A stretch of DNA of 64,000 nt, from assembly GCA_949752745.1 (NCBI GenBank), contig OX457024.1, forward strand, positions 103,835,690 to 103,899,689, written 5' to 3'. Below, in pieces: positions 1 to 8,412 of this stretch. Within the stretch, counting starts at the first letter, position 1, and every line of letters begins with the position of its first letter. This stretch comes from Protula sp. h YS-2021 (Eukaryota > Annelida > Polychaeta > Sabellida > Serpulidae). The notes below the pieces were generated by a model. That model ran no database searches. It was not told where the DNA came from and saw nothing but the letters and a program-made list of their open reading frames with translations. Made by a program: the position numbers and the translations under genes.

Positions 1-2
1 AC

Positions 3-269
3 ACACCAGCTATCATCATTGATGACTTAACAGCGTTTCAAGCGAATGAATCTGTTTGCATCTGGGTAAATATGCGTGATGAAGCTGAAGCAGCTGATAT
101 TACATATGCTTTGGAGGAGGTGCTACAATTTCCAACTCAGATCACTGCAGTGAAGCCTGACGTAGTAATTACATTTATGTGGAACAACCGCATAGTAACA
201 CTGACTCAACGATACTGCAAGTGTCAAGTGTGGTTGGAATATGAGGGACAACCCCATAACTGCTGCTGA
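3..269 (+). CDS. TIR-encoded small protein, left copy (5' truncated by window)
   Basis: The reading frame is open from the window edge to the stop at 267-269. It is the same protein as the one at 15,164-15,520 in the right TIR, so the start lies upstream of base 1. The sequence is acidic in the middle and ends with a cysteine-rich tail (CKC, then NCC). I do not recognise a family. Because the TIRs are kept alike during Polinton replication, a gene placed there exists in two copies and is read inward from each end. Confidence 0.6.
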   Translation, partial: TPAIIIDDLTAFQANESVCIWVNMRDEAEAADITYALEEVLQFPTQITAVKPDVVITFMWNNRIVTLTQRYCKCQVWLEYEGQPHNCC

Positions 270-288
270 TATATACTAAAATATTTCG

Positions 289-304
289 GGCCCTTTTAAG
301 GGCC
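289..304. other. Short GC hairpin downstream of the TIR gene
   Basis: GGCCCTT and AAGGGCC face each other with almost no loop, 20 bp after the stop codon of the TIR gene. The same palindrome occurs in the right TIR near 15,130. Its role is unknown; a 3'-end processing or replication structure is possible. Confidence 0.4.
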
Positions 305-534
305 ATCCTATATTATGAAATGAAGCAAAACATGTCTGTGTGTGTGTGTGTGAGAATACATTTTATCACATTTCAGGTCTAGTTGGCGGATGAATACCAT
401 TTGGCGGATGAATACCATTTGACAGACCATTTAACTTCACCGTCAGTTAACTTCACCGCTAGATGTCTCTGCTGTATAACAGCTGTACAACTTCACAACT
501 GTAAGTGAGGCATTCATATACACAAGTAAAATTC

Positions 535-547
535 TGCTGAGTCAGCA
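535..547. promoter_or_regulatory. Palindromic Maf-recognition-element-like site (left TIR)
   Basis: TGCTGAGTCAGCA is a perfect match to the T-MARE palindrome bound by Maf/Nrf-family bZIP factors and contains an AP-1 core. The mirror copy in the right TIR is at 14,886-14,898. A partial copy, TGCTGAGTTA, lies at 661-670, just before the polymerase TATA box. Function is inferred from the motif only. Confidence 0.5.
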
Positions 548-660
548 ATTTTAACATTTTGGAACAAGTTTGAAACAAGTTACACACCATATTTTGATTA
601 CATGGAAGTAGCATAAAAGCATGAATGAAACATGTCAACTAGTCAACTAGTGATACATTC

Positions 661-696
661 TGCTGAGTTAACACACCATTGAAGTGGTATAAAAGG
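661..696 (+). promoter_or_regulatory. Core promoter of the polymerase gene
   Basis: TATAAAAGG at 688-696 is a consensus TATA box. It is preceded by TGCTGAGTTA (661-670) and followed 59 bp later by the polymerase start codon at 755. A weaker CATAAAAG at about 612 corresponds to the TATAAAAG used in the right TIR. Confidence 0.6.
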
Positions 697-754
697 AAGA
701 GTGAAACGTGTATTTTACTTCATTTCAGTTCTAGCAGTTGAAGAAGCAACAACG

Positions 755-3700
755 ATGGCACCAGTCTACTGTCATGATTGTGATGTGACATTTCCATCTC
801 TGGAAGTGTTCGTGACACATACATGCAAACCAGCTAGGATGAAACGTGCTCATGAAGAGCTTGTTGAGCAGATTGAAGCCAAGAGACGAAAAACCGTACA
901 AGATGGTGTTGACAGACCTGATCCAGTCCTCTGCTGTAAATGCGTCAAGATATTTTCATCTTTGGATGCATTTGAGACACATGCATGTGCTGAGATGGAA
1001 AATGTGTCTCATGAAGAACAAAGAAAGAAAGAGACAGGACAAATAGGCAGAGGCAGAAGAGTGAGTCTTGGTGAAAACGCGCAGGAAAGACGGTTTGAGC
1101 CTGAAGATGGATCGGATTTGCTACTCGAAATGCGACAACAAGAGAATAGAATCAAGAGACATTTGCTAGAAACGTTAAACCGTGGCATGAAATGGTACAT
1201 TGTGGTACATGCACGCTTCAAGAAAATGACACCAAATGTTGAAGGCGTGATGGTAGAACAAGTGGATAATGCCTTCATCAGCAGTCCGACATATGCAGCA
1301 TACAATCCAACAGATATTGAGAAGGACTTGCCAGAAGCCTATAAAGAATTGTTTACCAGGTTTGATGAACATGAGCGACAAGGCTCTGGCTGGGTGTTGG
1401 ATAACATATTATTCATTGAAGTGCATACAGCTACGTCAGCGCCACTGGAAGCAAGCAGTTTTATCCCACTACCGAAGAAAGTAAAGAGTACAAAGGCTGT
1501 GTTAAACATTCAGAATAAAGACAACAAGTGCTTCTTATGGTCTGTACTGGCTCACCTTCACCCTTCAACAAACAGTCCTTGCCGCGTGAGTCATTACACA
1601 CCATTTGAGAACGAATTGAAGGTGGAAGGCATGACATTTCCCACACCGATTACAGACATTCCAAAGTTTGAAAAGGAGAATGATGTGTCCATTAACGTGT
1701 TTGGATATGAACATGATGTCGTTGTTCCCATACAACTCAGTCGAAACACCAGCGCGAGAGAAATCAACTTGCTTTTGATTAGCAATGACAAGACAAGACA
1801 TTACTGCCTCATCAAGAATTTCAGCAGACTGATGGCTTATCGATCAAAGTGCAAGAATGCAGCATTTTATTGTTTCAACTGTCTTCATGGGTTTATACGA
1901 CAAGATCTTTTAGACAAGCATCGTGAAGTGTGTGGCAAGCATGGAGCACAACGTTTATCATTCCCCAAGGAACCTTTTATCAAGTTCAAGAATGTAGCCA
2001 AACAACAGCGAGCGCCGTTTGTCATTTATGCAGACTTTGAATGTTTCACGCAAAAGCATGAAGGAGACAAGTATCAACATCATCGTCCAAACAGCTTTGC
2101 CTATGTGGTTGTCAGCCAGTATGAGACACACGCTCCAGTCGTATATCGAGGCGATAATGCTGTGAAAGTCTTTTTAGACCATATGGTGAATGAGCGTGAT
2201 CGTATTGTGCATGGTCTACAGCAGAAAAAGAAAATGGTCATGACTCATGAAGATGAAGAGCATTATAAGAACGCCACAGATTGCTACATTTGTCATGAGC
2301 CTCTAGGAGCAGATCGTGTGAGAGATCATGATCATATCAATGGCAAATACCGCGGAGCTGCACATAGTCAATGCAATTTACAATTCCGATTTCGAAAGGA
2401 TAAGCAGGATGTTGAAGATTCTTTCATCATTCCTGTGTTTTTCCACAATTTACGAGGCTACGACAGCCATTTGATCATGGAAGAAATTGGAAAGTTCAAA
2501 AACGAAAGGATTACAGTCATTCCCAACACCGTTGAGAAATATATTGCATTCACCATGAGCAATCTGAAATTTACAGACAGCTTTCAGTTCATGAGTACTT
2601 CTCTACAGAAGTTGGTCTCCAACCTGGCGGCAGAAGGGAAAGACAACTTTTATCACATGACGTCACACATTCACGATAGTGACCAACAAGAGTTACTGTT
2701 GAGAAAGGGAGTGTACCCTTATGATTACGTGGATGAGCCATCCAAGTTTGCTGAAACACAACTGCCGTCCAAGGACAAGTTTTACAGTCTACTCAGTGAA
2801 GAAGACATTAGCGATGAGGATTATGCGCATGCGCAGAAGGTGTGGGAGACATTCCACTGTACTACATTTGGCGAATACCATGACTTGTACCTGAAATCAG
2901 ATGTGTTGCTGCTGGCTGACGTGTTTGAAAACTTTCGTCACGTATGTCTCAACACGTATGAATTGGATCCTGCTCACTACTATACAGCGCCAGGACTGTC
3001 GTGGGATGCCATGTTAAAAGCGACAAAGGTGAAATTGGAATTGATCAACGACATTGACATGTACCAAATGGTTGAACAAGGTTTACGTGGAGGAATATCT
3101 GTCATCACACACAAGTATGCGAAAGCAAATAACCCCTACGTAGCAGATTACGATCCCTTGAAACCAACCAACTACTTGACTTACCTGGATGCAAACAACT
3201 TGTATGGCTGGGCCATGTCGCAAAGCATGCCGGAAAGTGGATTTATGTGGGTGAGCGAGCCAGAATCCATTGACTTTATGGATGTGGATGAAGATGACGA
3301 GATTGGATACATTTTAGAAGTGGATTTGGAATACCCATATTCAATCCATGATCATCATAATCACTATCCAGTGGCTCCAGAACGGAAATGTGTGAAAGTG
3401 GGAGAATTGTCAAAACATAGTCAGAAGCTACGGAAAGATCTAAACATGAAAGGCAAACCTAGTGAAAAGCTCATTCCCAACTTGTGCGATAAGAAGAAAT
3501 ATGTGCTTCATTATAGAAATTTACAGCAATATGTCTCACTGGGATTGAAAGTCACGAAGGTGCATCGTGCCATCATGTTTGCACAGAGCAAATGGTTGGC
3601 AAAATACATCTCCTTGAACACGGAAAAGAGAAAGTTGGCCAAGAACCCGTTTGAGAAAGACTTCTTCAAATTGATGAACAACTCGGTGTTTGGCAAAACC

Positions 3701-4429
3701 ATGGAAAATGTAAGAAAGCGCATGAATGTGGAACTTGTTCACCAGGAAAAGCGGTTCAAGAAACTTGTAGCCAAACCTTCCTTCCACAAATTTAGAATTT
3801 TCAACGAAGATTTGACCGCGGTACATTTGCGCAAAGTGGATCTGCTTCTGGATAAACCCATTCAAGTTGGGTTCACCATTCTCGACCTCAGCAAAGTGCT
3901 CATGTTCCACTTTCATTACAACTACATCATGACCAAGTATCCCAACGCCAAACTCTTGTTCAGCGACACCGACAGTCTATGTTATGACATAGAAACGGAA
4001 GATATATACAAAGACATGCAGGAAGATGCCGACTTGTTCGACACAAGTGACTATCCGCCAGATCATTTCCTACATTCCAACGTGAACAAGAAAGTGCTTG
4101 GGAAAATGAAAGATGAGACGGCGGGCATTCCCATTGAAGAGTTTGTTGGACTTCGGCCGAAAATGTATAGTATGATGTATGGTGGGAAAGAAAAACGTAC
4201 GGCCAAAGGCATCACTCGCGCGTGTCAAAGACGGATGAAACATCAGCAGTATAGAGACAGTTTGTTCAACCAAACGCAAACGATGACTACAGGGCACATC
4301 ATACGAAGTCATAACCACCAGATCTTCTCGGAGAAGTTGAGGAAAGTGGCTCTCTCTCCCTTTGATGACAAGCGATATGTGATGAGTGATGGCTATTCCA
4401 CTTTGGCGCATGGGCATTACAGTATATAA
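755..4429 (+). CDS. polB: Protein-primed family B DNA polymerase (pPolB)
   Basis: This replicates the element's DNA, probably from a protein primer as in other Polintons and adenoviruses. Exonuclease motifs are visible: YADFECF (about residue 425), NLRGYDSH (about 565) and YLKSD (about 714). Polymerase motifs are YLDANNLYG (A, about 812), KLMNNSVFG (B, about 975) and SDTDS (C, about 1071). Two C2HC/C2H2-like fingers sit at the N-terminus and a third near residue 372. An endonuclease-VII-like zinc motif (CYIC, then DHDHINGKYRGA, then CN) lies at about 510-540, between Exo I and Exo II. I chose the ATG at 755 because the open frame upstream, from 701, begins with GTG. That gives 1,224 residues, within the usual range for Polintons. 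Confidence 0.95.
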   Translation: MAPVYCHDCDVTFPSLEVFVTHTCKPARMKRAHEELVEQIEAKRRKTVQDGVDRPDPVLCCKCVKIFSSLDAFETHACAEMENVSHEEQRKKETGQIGRGRRVSLGENAQERRFEPEDGSDLLLEMRQQENRIKRHLLETLNRGMKWYIVVHARFKKMTPNVEGVMVEQVDNAFISSPTYAAYNPTDIEKDLPEAYKELFTRFDEHERQGSGWVLDNILFIEVHTATSAPLEASSFIPLPKKVKSTKAVLNIQNKDNKCFLWSVLAHLHPSTNSPCRVSHYTPFENELKVEGMTFPTPITDIPKFEKENDVSINVFGYEHDVVVPIQLSRNTSAREINLLLISNDKTRHYCLIKNFSRLMAYRSKCKNAAFYCFNCLHGFIRQDLLDKHREVCGKHGAQRLSFPKEPFIKFKNVAKQQRAPFVIYADFECFTQKHEGDKYQHHRPNSFAYVVVSQYETHAPVVYRGDNAVKVFLDHMVNERDRIVHGLQQKKKMVMTHEDEEHYKNATDCYICHEPLGADRVRDHDHINGKYRGAAHSQCNLQFRFRKDKQDVEDSFIIPVFFHNLRGYDSHLIMEEIGKFKNERITVIPNTVEKYIAFTMSNLKFTDSFQFMSTSLQKLVSNLAAEGKDNFYHMTSHIHDSDQQELLLRKGVYPYDYVDEPSKFAETQLPSKDKFYSLLSEEDISDEDYAHAQKVWETFHCTTFGEYHDLYLKSDVLLLADVFENFRHVCLNTYELDPAHYYTAPGLSWDAMLKATKVKLELINDIDMYQMVEQGLRGGISVITHKYAKANNPYVADYDPLKPTNYLTYLDANNLYGWAMSQSMPESGFMWVSEPESIDFMDVDEDDEIGYILEVDLEYPYSIHDHHNHYPVAPERKCVKVGELSKHSQKLRKDLNMKGKPSEKLIPNLCDKKKYVLHYRNLQQYVSLGLKVTKVHRAIMFAQSKWLAKYISLNTEKRKLAKNPFEKDFFKLMNNSVFGKTMENVRKRMNVELVHQEKRFKKLVAKPSFHKFRIFNEDLTAVHLRKVDLLLDKPIQVGFTILDLSKVLMFHFHYNYIMTKYPNAKLLFSDTDSLCYDIETEDIYKDMQEDADLFDTSDYPPDHFLHSNVNKKVLGKMKDETAGIPIEEFVGLRPKMYSMMYGGKEKRTAKGITRACQRRMKHQQYRDSLFNQTQTMTTGHIIRSHNHQIFSEKLRKVALSPFDDKRYVMSDGYSTLAHGHYSI

Positions 4430-4430
4430 G
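4423..4430 (+). promoter_or_regulatory. TATA box overlapping the polymerase stop codon
   Basis: TATATAAG at 4423-4430 includes the TAA stop of the polymerase gene (4427-4429) and sits 55 bp before the next start codon at 4485. It probably drives the PC4-like gene cluster separately from the polymerase. Confidence 0.5.
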
Positions 4431-4484
4431 GGGGAGACACTTCAACTTGAGAGTTAGTTGAGGTGTGAACACTGAAGCGTCAAC

Positions 4485-4832
4485 ATGAAAAGATCTGCAC
4501 CAACGGATATGGATACTCTAGCAGATACGGTGAAAGACATGAAAGTGAAACATCCTGATACTACCATTAAGAAATTAAAAGTGGAGACGACGGTACCAAC
4601 ACCACAGTCGTGGGATGGAATGCTTTCTCTAGGCAATGGAAAGTATATCAAGATTATGAAACAAAGTAATGAAGGTGTGGTAAACATTCGCAAATACCTC
4701 AGAGATGAGGGGACTGGAAAAAACCGTCCAACGAAAAAGGGAATTTTGCTGACAATACCTGAATGGAAAATGATGAAGAAGCAGGTGAAAGAAGTGGATA
4801 AAAGGCTTCGCAGACAAGACGACAAGTCATAA
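4485..4832 (+). CDS. PC4/Sub1-like single-stranded-DNA-binding protein
   Basis: The protein has 115 residues. The C-terminal half (about 50-105) matches the PC4 p15 coactivator domain: a beta strand ending VVNIRKY, a loop, then RPTKKGILLT, then a helix starting IPEWKMMKK. In the PC4 family this fold binds single-stranded DNA and acts in transcription and repair. Here it follows the polymerase by 55 bp, so a role in coating replicating DNA or activating late transcription is plausible. The N-terminal 45 residues are charged and low in structure. The fold assignment is from motif recognition; the function in this element is inferred. Confidence 0.75.
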   Translation: MKRSAPTDMDTLADTVKDMKVKHPDTTIKKLKVETTVPTPQSWDGMLSLGNGKYIKIMKQSNEGVVNIRKYLRDEGTGKNRPTKKGILLTIPEWKMMKKQVKEVDKRLRRQDDKS

Positions 4833-4845
4833 CAAGGTAACAATC

Positions 4846-5217
4846 ATGAATGCACTCATGCTGAACGGTGGTGTTTACCTTACTGTCAATGAGAGGAATG
4901 AAGTGATACTAGATTCTAAGACAAGTTATCATCGGTTTAAACCTGAAGTGTGGAAAGACTTTAAAAACATACCGCTTGAAGCTGGGTTTAAACGCAGACT
5001 TGAAAATAAAGTGGAAGTGACGGTGGCTGAATATGATTCTAACATACGTGTGACATTCTGTAGAAATCTTTTACAGGATTATCCAGAGGATTATAAGGGA
5101 GTTGTGCCAGATACACCATATACAGATTTGATCATCTTTGATATCAAGAACTGGCGCGCAGTCTTACGATTCCTAGAAGCGATACAACATCCACTCTTCG
5201 CCATCTTGCGAGCATAA
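4846..5217 (+). CDS. Small protein, divergent relative of the PC4-like family (two-module)
   Basis: The protein has 123 residues and starts 13 bp after the preceding stop. It has two similar halves, each with beta-strand-like segments followed by a helix. The first runs from VYLTVNERNEVILD to VWKDF. The second runs from VEVTVAEYDSNIRVTF to NWRAVLRFLEAI. The same layout is seen in the products at 5274-5615, 5518-5895 and 13,579-14,226. The second module resembles a stripped-down PC4 fold, but sequence identity is low and I could not confirm this. Function unknown. Confidence 0.6.
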   Translation: MNALMLNGGVYLTVNERNEVILDSKTSYHRFKPEVWKDFKNIPLEAGFKRRLENKVEVTVAEYDSNIRVTFCRNLLQDYPEDYKGVVPDTPYTDLIIFDIKNWRAVLRFLEAIQHPLFAILRA

Positions 5218-5273
5218 AAAAACGTCTTTGCAGACAAGGAGACAGCTCATAGTTCATCTGACTGTTGAACGAG

Positions 5274-5615
5274 ATGGAAGACTTTTTAACGGAATATAAA
5301 CCAATTACGCATGGGTTCTCATATCTGAGAAACGAATATGATGACATTGTGCTAAGACATTTTGGACAGTATCTCGTCCTATCACTTGATGACCAATCCG
5401 TGTTGAAAGACCATCTAGAGAAGTTCAGGATACCTGGCTTTCTCCTGACAGTCTCAAATGAATTAGAAGTGCGTGTGACTGAGAACTGCTTAGACGTGTT
5501 TATACAATTTCGCCAATATGACGAGCTTACAGAAAACTATGACTACATCACCCTCAACACAGTGGAATGGAACGCGTTGTTACAAGCATTGGATTGGAAA
5601 GAACCTAACGCTTGA
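5274..5615 (+). CDS. Small two-module protein, paralogue of the 4846 gene
   Basis: The protein has 113 residues. The frame opens at 5265 with TTG, so the ATG at 5274 is the likely start. The first module covers residues about 10-50 and the second runs from LEVRVTENCLDVFIQF to TVEWNALLQAL, closely following the pattern of its neighbours (beta strands, then a helix with EW). Its last 98 bases overlap the next ORF in the +1 frame. The product may bind nucleic acid if the PC4 relationship holds; that is inference. Confidence 0.6.
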   Translation: MEDFLTEYKPITHGFSYLRNEYDDIVLRHFGQYLVLSLDDQSVLKDHLEKFRIPGFLLTVSNELEVRVTENCLDVFIQFRQYDELTENYDYITLNTVEWNALLQALDWKEPNA

Positions 5616-5895
5616 ATTCAAAGAAACAGAAATATGGCTTATACGGGGCACCAAATCCATTGAGCTGACACAACCTATGCGTGTGATGGACATTGACTTA
5701 GAAGAAGAAGGATATGAACTGAAACTGTCTGAACATGTAACTGTTAAAGTGATAAAGTTTGGTGATGTGTATTATGTGAGCTTTCATAGCATTTACAAAC
5801 ATGAATGTAATGTCTATGATACCTATATCAATTTAGATTCTAATGAATGGTATTCATTGATGAATGTATTGAAAAATGAATGTGTTTGTAAATAA
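5518..5895 (+). CDS. Small two-module protein overlapping its paralogue in the +1 frame
   Basis: The frame runs 125 codons from an ATG at 5518, inside the preceding gene. Clear family resemblance begins only at about residue 30 (LTLEFKETEIWLIRG) and ends with NLDSNEWYSLMNVL. The first 28 residues are the preceding gene's helix region read out of frame. The next in-frame ATGs, at 5677 and 5686, would remove most of module one. Either translation starts inside the upstream gene, or the two genes are joined by a +1 shift, or an indel split one four-module gene. The stop codon lies within an AATAAA at 5890-5895. Confidence 0.5.
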   Translation: MTSLQKTMTTSPSTQWNGTRCYKHWIGKNLTLEFKETEIWLIRGTKSIELTQPMRVMDIDLEEEGYELKLSEHVTVKVIKFGDVYYVSFHSIYKHECNVYDTYINLDSNEWYSLMNVLKNECVCK

Positions 5896-6120
5896 AAAGT
5901 TTGTAAATAGTGTAAATAGACTTTGTAGTTAAGAGTTTGTAGTTAAGAATTTTGTAAATAGTGTAAATAGTGTAAATAAAAGTTTGTAAATAGTGTAAAT
6001 AGAATTTGTAGTTAAGAATTTGTAAATAGTGTAAATAGCGTTTGTAGTTAAGAGTTTGTAAATAGTGTTTGTAAACTTTGTAAATAGTGTTTGTAGTTAA
6101 GAATTTGTAAATAGAACACA
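5886..6120 (+). repeat. AT-rich tandem repeat at the convergence of the two arms
   Basis: Words such as GTTTGTAAATAGTGTAAATAG and TTTGTAGTTAAGA repeat about ten times with variation. The array lies between the converging gene blocks. It has many stops in all forward frames and is not coding. Confidence 0.8.
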
Positions 6121-6159
6121 ATAAACAAGACAGTTGTTTGAAACTTGATTTGTTTTATT
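6120..6159. terminator. Convergent poly(A) signals
   Basis: AATAAA is present on the plus strand at 6120-6125. On the minus strand it is at 6159-6154. They follow the last plus-strand gene and the protease gene respectively, so each could end one of the two converging transcription units. Confidence 0.5.
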
Positions 6160-6250
6160 TAACAACAACAACAACTTAACTAATATAACAACAACAACAA
6201 CTTAACTAATATAACAACAACAACTTAACTAATATAACAACAACAACAAC
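6160..6250. repeat. CAA-rich tandem repeat (ACAACAACTTAACTAATATA units)
   Basis: Three to four units of about 23-29 bp made of (CAA)n followed by CTTAACTAATATAA fill the space before the protease stop codon. They are non-coding. Confidence 0.75.
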
Positions 6251-6251
6251 A

Positions 6252-6689
6252 TTAATAAAACAATGGTTTATAATGTCTATATACAAAATCCTTTACAATA
6301 AAATCACCATCCTTTCTTTTTAATATATTCACAATATCAAACATACTCTGACCTCGAGCTCTATGCAATATATAATAGACACAATAAAAACCACATGACG
6401 ATGATATTGGCGTTTGTAATGAGATAGAATTATACATATAGTCATTTCTTAAAAACATGTCTAAACGATCATCGAGAGGGAACAGTCCATAAGAGTCAAA
6501 ATATTCCACAGGGTCTTTATCATAATACACTGCCACCCAATGTTCTCCTGGTTCATCTTGATCGTCTGTGTTGATCACATAGGCGCCGCGTTGTAAAGAC
6601 GGTAACTGATCCATGGCAAACACGCCTTGAAACAAGTCTTTGGTCATGACATCATGACTCAATATGGCATCAATCTGCTTCGTGTTCAT
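6252..6689 (-). CDS. Adenain-like cysteine protease (PRO)
   Basis: The protein has 145 residues. The catalytic set of the C5/Ulp1-like clan is recognisable: His50 in GEHWVAVY, Asp65 in EYFDSYG, Gln92 in LQTP and Cys99 in SSSCGFYC. In adenoviruses and Polintons this enzyme trims capsid proteins during maturation. The length is short compared with adenain (about 200) but normal for Polintons. It is the last gene of the late block. Its ATG overlaps the capsid stop codon as ATGA. Confidence 0.93.
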   Translation of the reverse strand: MNTKQIDAILSHDVMTKDLFQGVFAMDQLPSLQRGAYVINTDDQDEPGEHWVAVYYDKDPVEYFDSYGLFPLDDRLDMFLRNDYMYNSISLQTPISSSCGFYCVYYILHRARGQSMFDIVNILKRKDGDFIVKDFVYRHYKPLFY

Positions 6690-8059
6690 GACTGGTAGTC
6701 GAATTGGATGCTGCGATTGGCACTGATCTCAATAATGTTGTCAAATTCAGCATAGACAATGACATTGATTGTAGGTTGCAAAGCCCTAGCAAAGTTCATT
6801 TCTAGCCGCAAATTCCCATGCTTGATCAGGGGGAAATGATCATCACCATCATAATCCGGTGTTAAGTCAAACGAAAATAAAGCATAACCTCTAGGCCAAT
6901 CTTCCCGTTTTATAATGGAACTTTTCTCACCATTCAACCGATCAAACGATTTGTAAAGCGTTTCAAAAGCGTTCAGGTATTTGTTCTGTGTAATGTCAAG
7001 CTTGAGAGGTTTGGATAGAACTGGTTCACCATCCGTGTACAGTTGCATATAGTCCAGATTAAAATGATCAAAATTGTATGGATTCCTCAATACTGATCCA
7101 CCAAAAGCTTCATTATGAACCAGACCAATGACAATACGATTTGGTAATTGACCCAAAAAGATGTTATCTTTCACAAAAGACTGAAATCCTGCTGGAATGG
7201 CCAAGACTTTACATTCTTTTCTAGTGATGATGATCTTGGCAGGACTTTTCATCAATGCATCTGCATGTCCTAACTGAATACCTGGACTCACCCTCACTTT
7301 GCGAATGGTTAAAAATGCCTCTTTCACTTCTACCTTATAGGTATTATTTACAGCCATCAATACATAGTCATCTTTTTGTCTATGGAAACGCAATTTCAAA
7401 CTGATGCCATTCGGAAGATAACGATCCTGCTCAAACAAATCTATCCTTAAACCACCTGTCAGCATAACATCACGGCTAAGACGTGTATGCAAATAACGAT
7501 TATGTAAACCATTGTTTCCTTGCTCAGCCAAGTCGCCACCCTCAACATTGACATGAAATCCTGGTACATATTGTTCATGATTAGGTCTTTTCACCTCATG
7601 ACTATTCATCGACCCAGCAGTATCCTTGTACATGAGACGCATAGAGCGCTCAGAATGCAGACTTTCTTCCGAATCATGGATGAGATGAGAGATAATGCTG
7701 GTATAACCATGAGTATTGTTGCTATGCGAAACCAAACGATCATTCAGAAACAATTCAATATTAGACCATAACCCATTAAACACATCATTGATGCAAGAGA
7801 CATTATCATCTGCGCCACACGCTGTTCCATCGGCCTTTAGAATGCGACATACAATATGAAGTTTGCTGTTCTTTAAATCCAGATATTCTTCTGTACTCGC
7901 AGGAATGTAGAATTCTATTGGAGCGCCTTCTCTAATGCTTGTAAGTGGTTGATAGTCAACATTATAACTTTTCTCTACAGCAGTTTGCGTTGGTGGTACG
8001 TGAAACCATTCCAATGGAGAAAGACTACATTCACACGAATGATTATGAATGAGAGACAT
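6686..8059 (-). CDS. Major capsid protein, double jelly-roll (hexon-like)
   Basis: The protein has 457 residues. It is the Polinton capsid family often annotated in animal genomes as F54H12.2-like. Recognisable marks are FDLTPDYDGDDHFPLIKHG and then VIVYAEFDNIIEI near the C-terminus. The family forms the trimeric pseudo-hexagonal capsomer of the icosahedral shell. It is read with the penton and pVI-like genes upstream (11 bp gap) and the protease downstream (4-bp overlap). No internal stops or obvious deletions are seen. Confidence 0.9.
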   Translation of the reverse strand: MSLIHNHSCECSLSPLEWFHVPPTQTAVEKSYNVDYQPLTSIREGAPIEFYIPASTEEYLDLKNSKLHIVCRILKADGTACGADDNVSCINDVFNGLWSNIELFLNDRLVSHSNNTHGYTSIISHLIHDSEESLHSERSMRLMYKDTAGSMNSHEVKRPNHEQYVPGFHVNVEGGDLAEQGNNGLHNRYLHTRLSRDVMLTGGLRIDLFEQDRYLPNGISLKLRFHRQKDDYVLMAVNNTYKVEVKEAFLTIRKVRVSPGIQLGHADALMKSPAKIIITRKECKVLAIPAGFQSFVKDNIFLGQLPNRIVIGLVHNEAFGGSVLRNPYNFDHFNLDYMQLYTDGEPVLSKPLKLDITQNKYLNAFETLYKSFDRLNGEKSSIIKREDWPRGYALFSFDLTPDYDGDDHFPLIKHGNLRLEMNFARALQPTINVIVYAEFDNIIEISANRSIQFDYQS

Positions 8060-8070
8060 TTTTTTTTCCT

Positions 8071-8412
8071 TTAAAAAATATCTTTGCGATATTTTGATGT
8101 TATCCGTCTGGCTGTTTTTCGTCTTCTGGCACGTTTCGTCGGTTGCATACGCTTTTGTTCACCAAACACACGTTCTGCTACTCGACCCGTCACATCTTTC
8201 GCGACATTCTTTGCAGCCTTCTTAAGATGTGGCGCAACGATCTTAGCCCCAGCCTTAAGTAGTGGAATAGCTTTGCGAGCCAATGATCCCAGTATGGAAC
8301 CAATACCATCGCCATATTGGATTCGCGCTCCTTTGAATCCTGGTAATTCCCCGCCCACTTGACGAAGAAAATGGTTGCGATATGCAGACGGATCGTGTGT
8401 GTAGGCTTTCAT
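8071..8412 (-). CDS. pVI/pX-like minor virion peptide
   Basis: The protein has 113 residues. It has a GG motif (LRQVGGELPGF), then a glycine-rich amphipathic stretch with GFKGARIQYGDGIGS, the hydrophobic LARKAIPLLKAGAKI, and a strongly basic C-terminus rich in Lys and Arg. This layout is common to small Polinton and adintovirus virion proteins compared with adenovirus pVI or pX, which act in membrane lysis or DNA condensation. The double glycine could be a maturation cleavage site for the nearby protease, but it is not a strict match to the adenain consensus. The start codon overlaps the penton stop (ATGA). Confidence 0.75.
   Translation of the reverse strand: MKAYTHDPSAYRNHFLRQVGGELPGFKGARIQYGDGIGSILGSLARKAIPLLKAGAKIVAPHLKKAAKNVAKDVTGRVAERVFGEQKRMQPTKRARRRKTARRITSKYRKDIF

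Larger units (their letters stand above)
1..662 (+). repeat. Left terminal inverted repeat of the Polinton (inner part)
   Basis: This stretch is nearly identical to the reverse complement of 14,789-15,432, with about 18 bp of indel around 555-590. It carries the 3' part of a small gene, a GGCCC/GGGCC hairpin (289-304), a short TG run (335-352), a duplicated 18-bp GGCGGATGAATACC word (384-420) and a palindromic Maf-type site (535-547). Similarity stops at about 662, between the promoter elements of the polymerase gene. Confidence 0.92.

Noticed and set aside
701..754. Longer N-terminus of the polymerase
   Set aside because: The frame opens with GTG just 5 bp after the TATA box, so it is upstream of a plausible transcription start.
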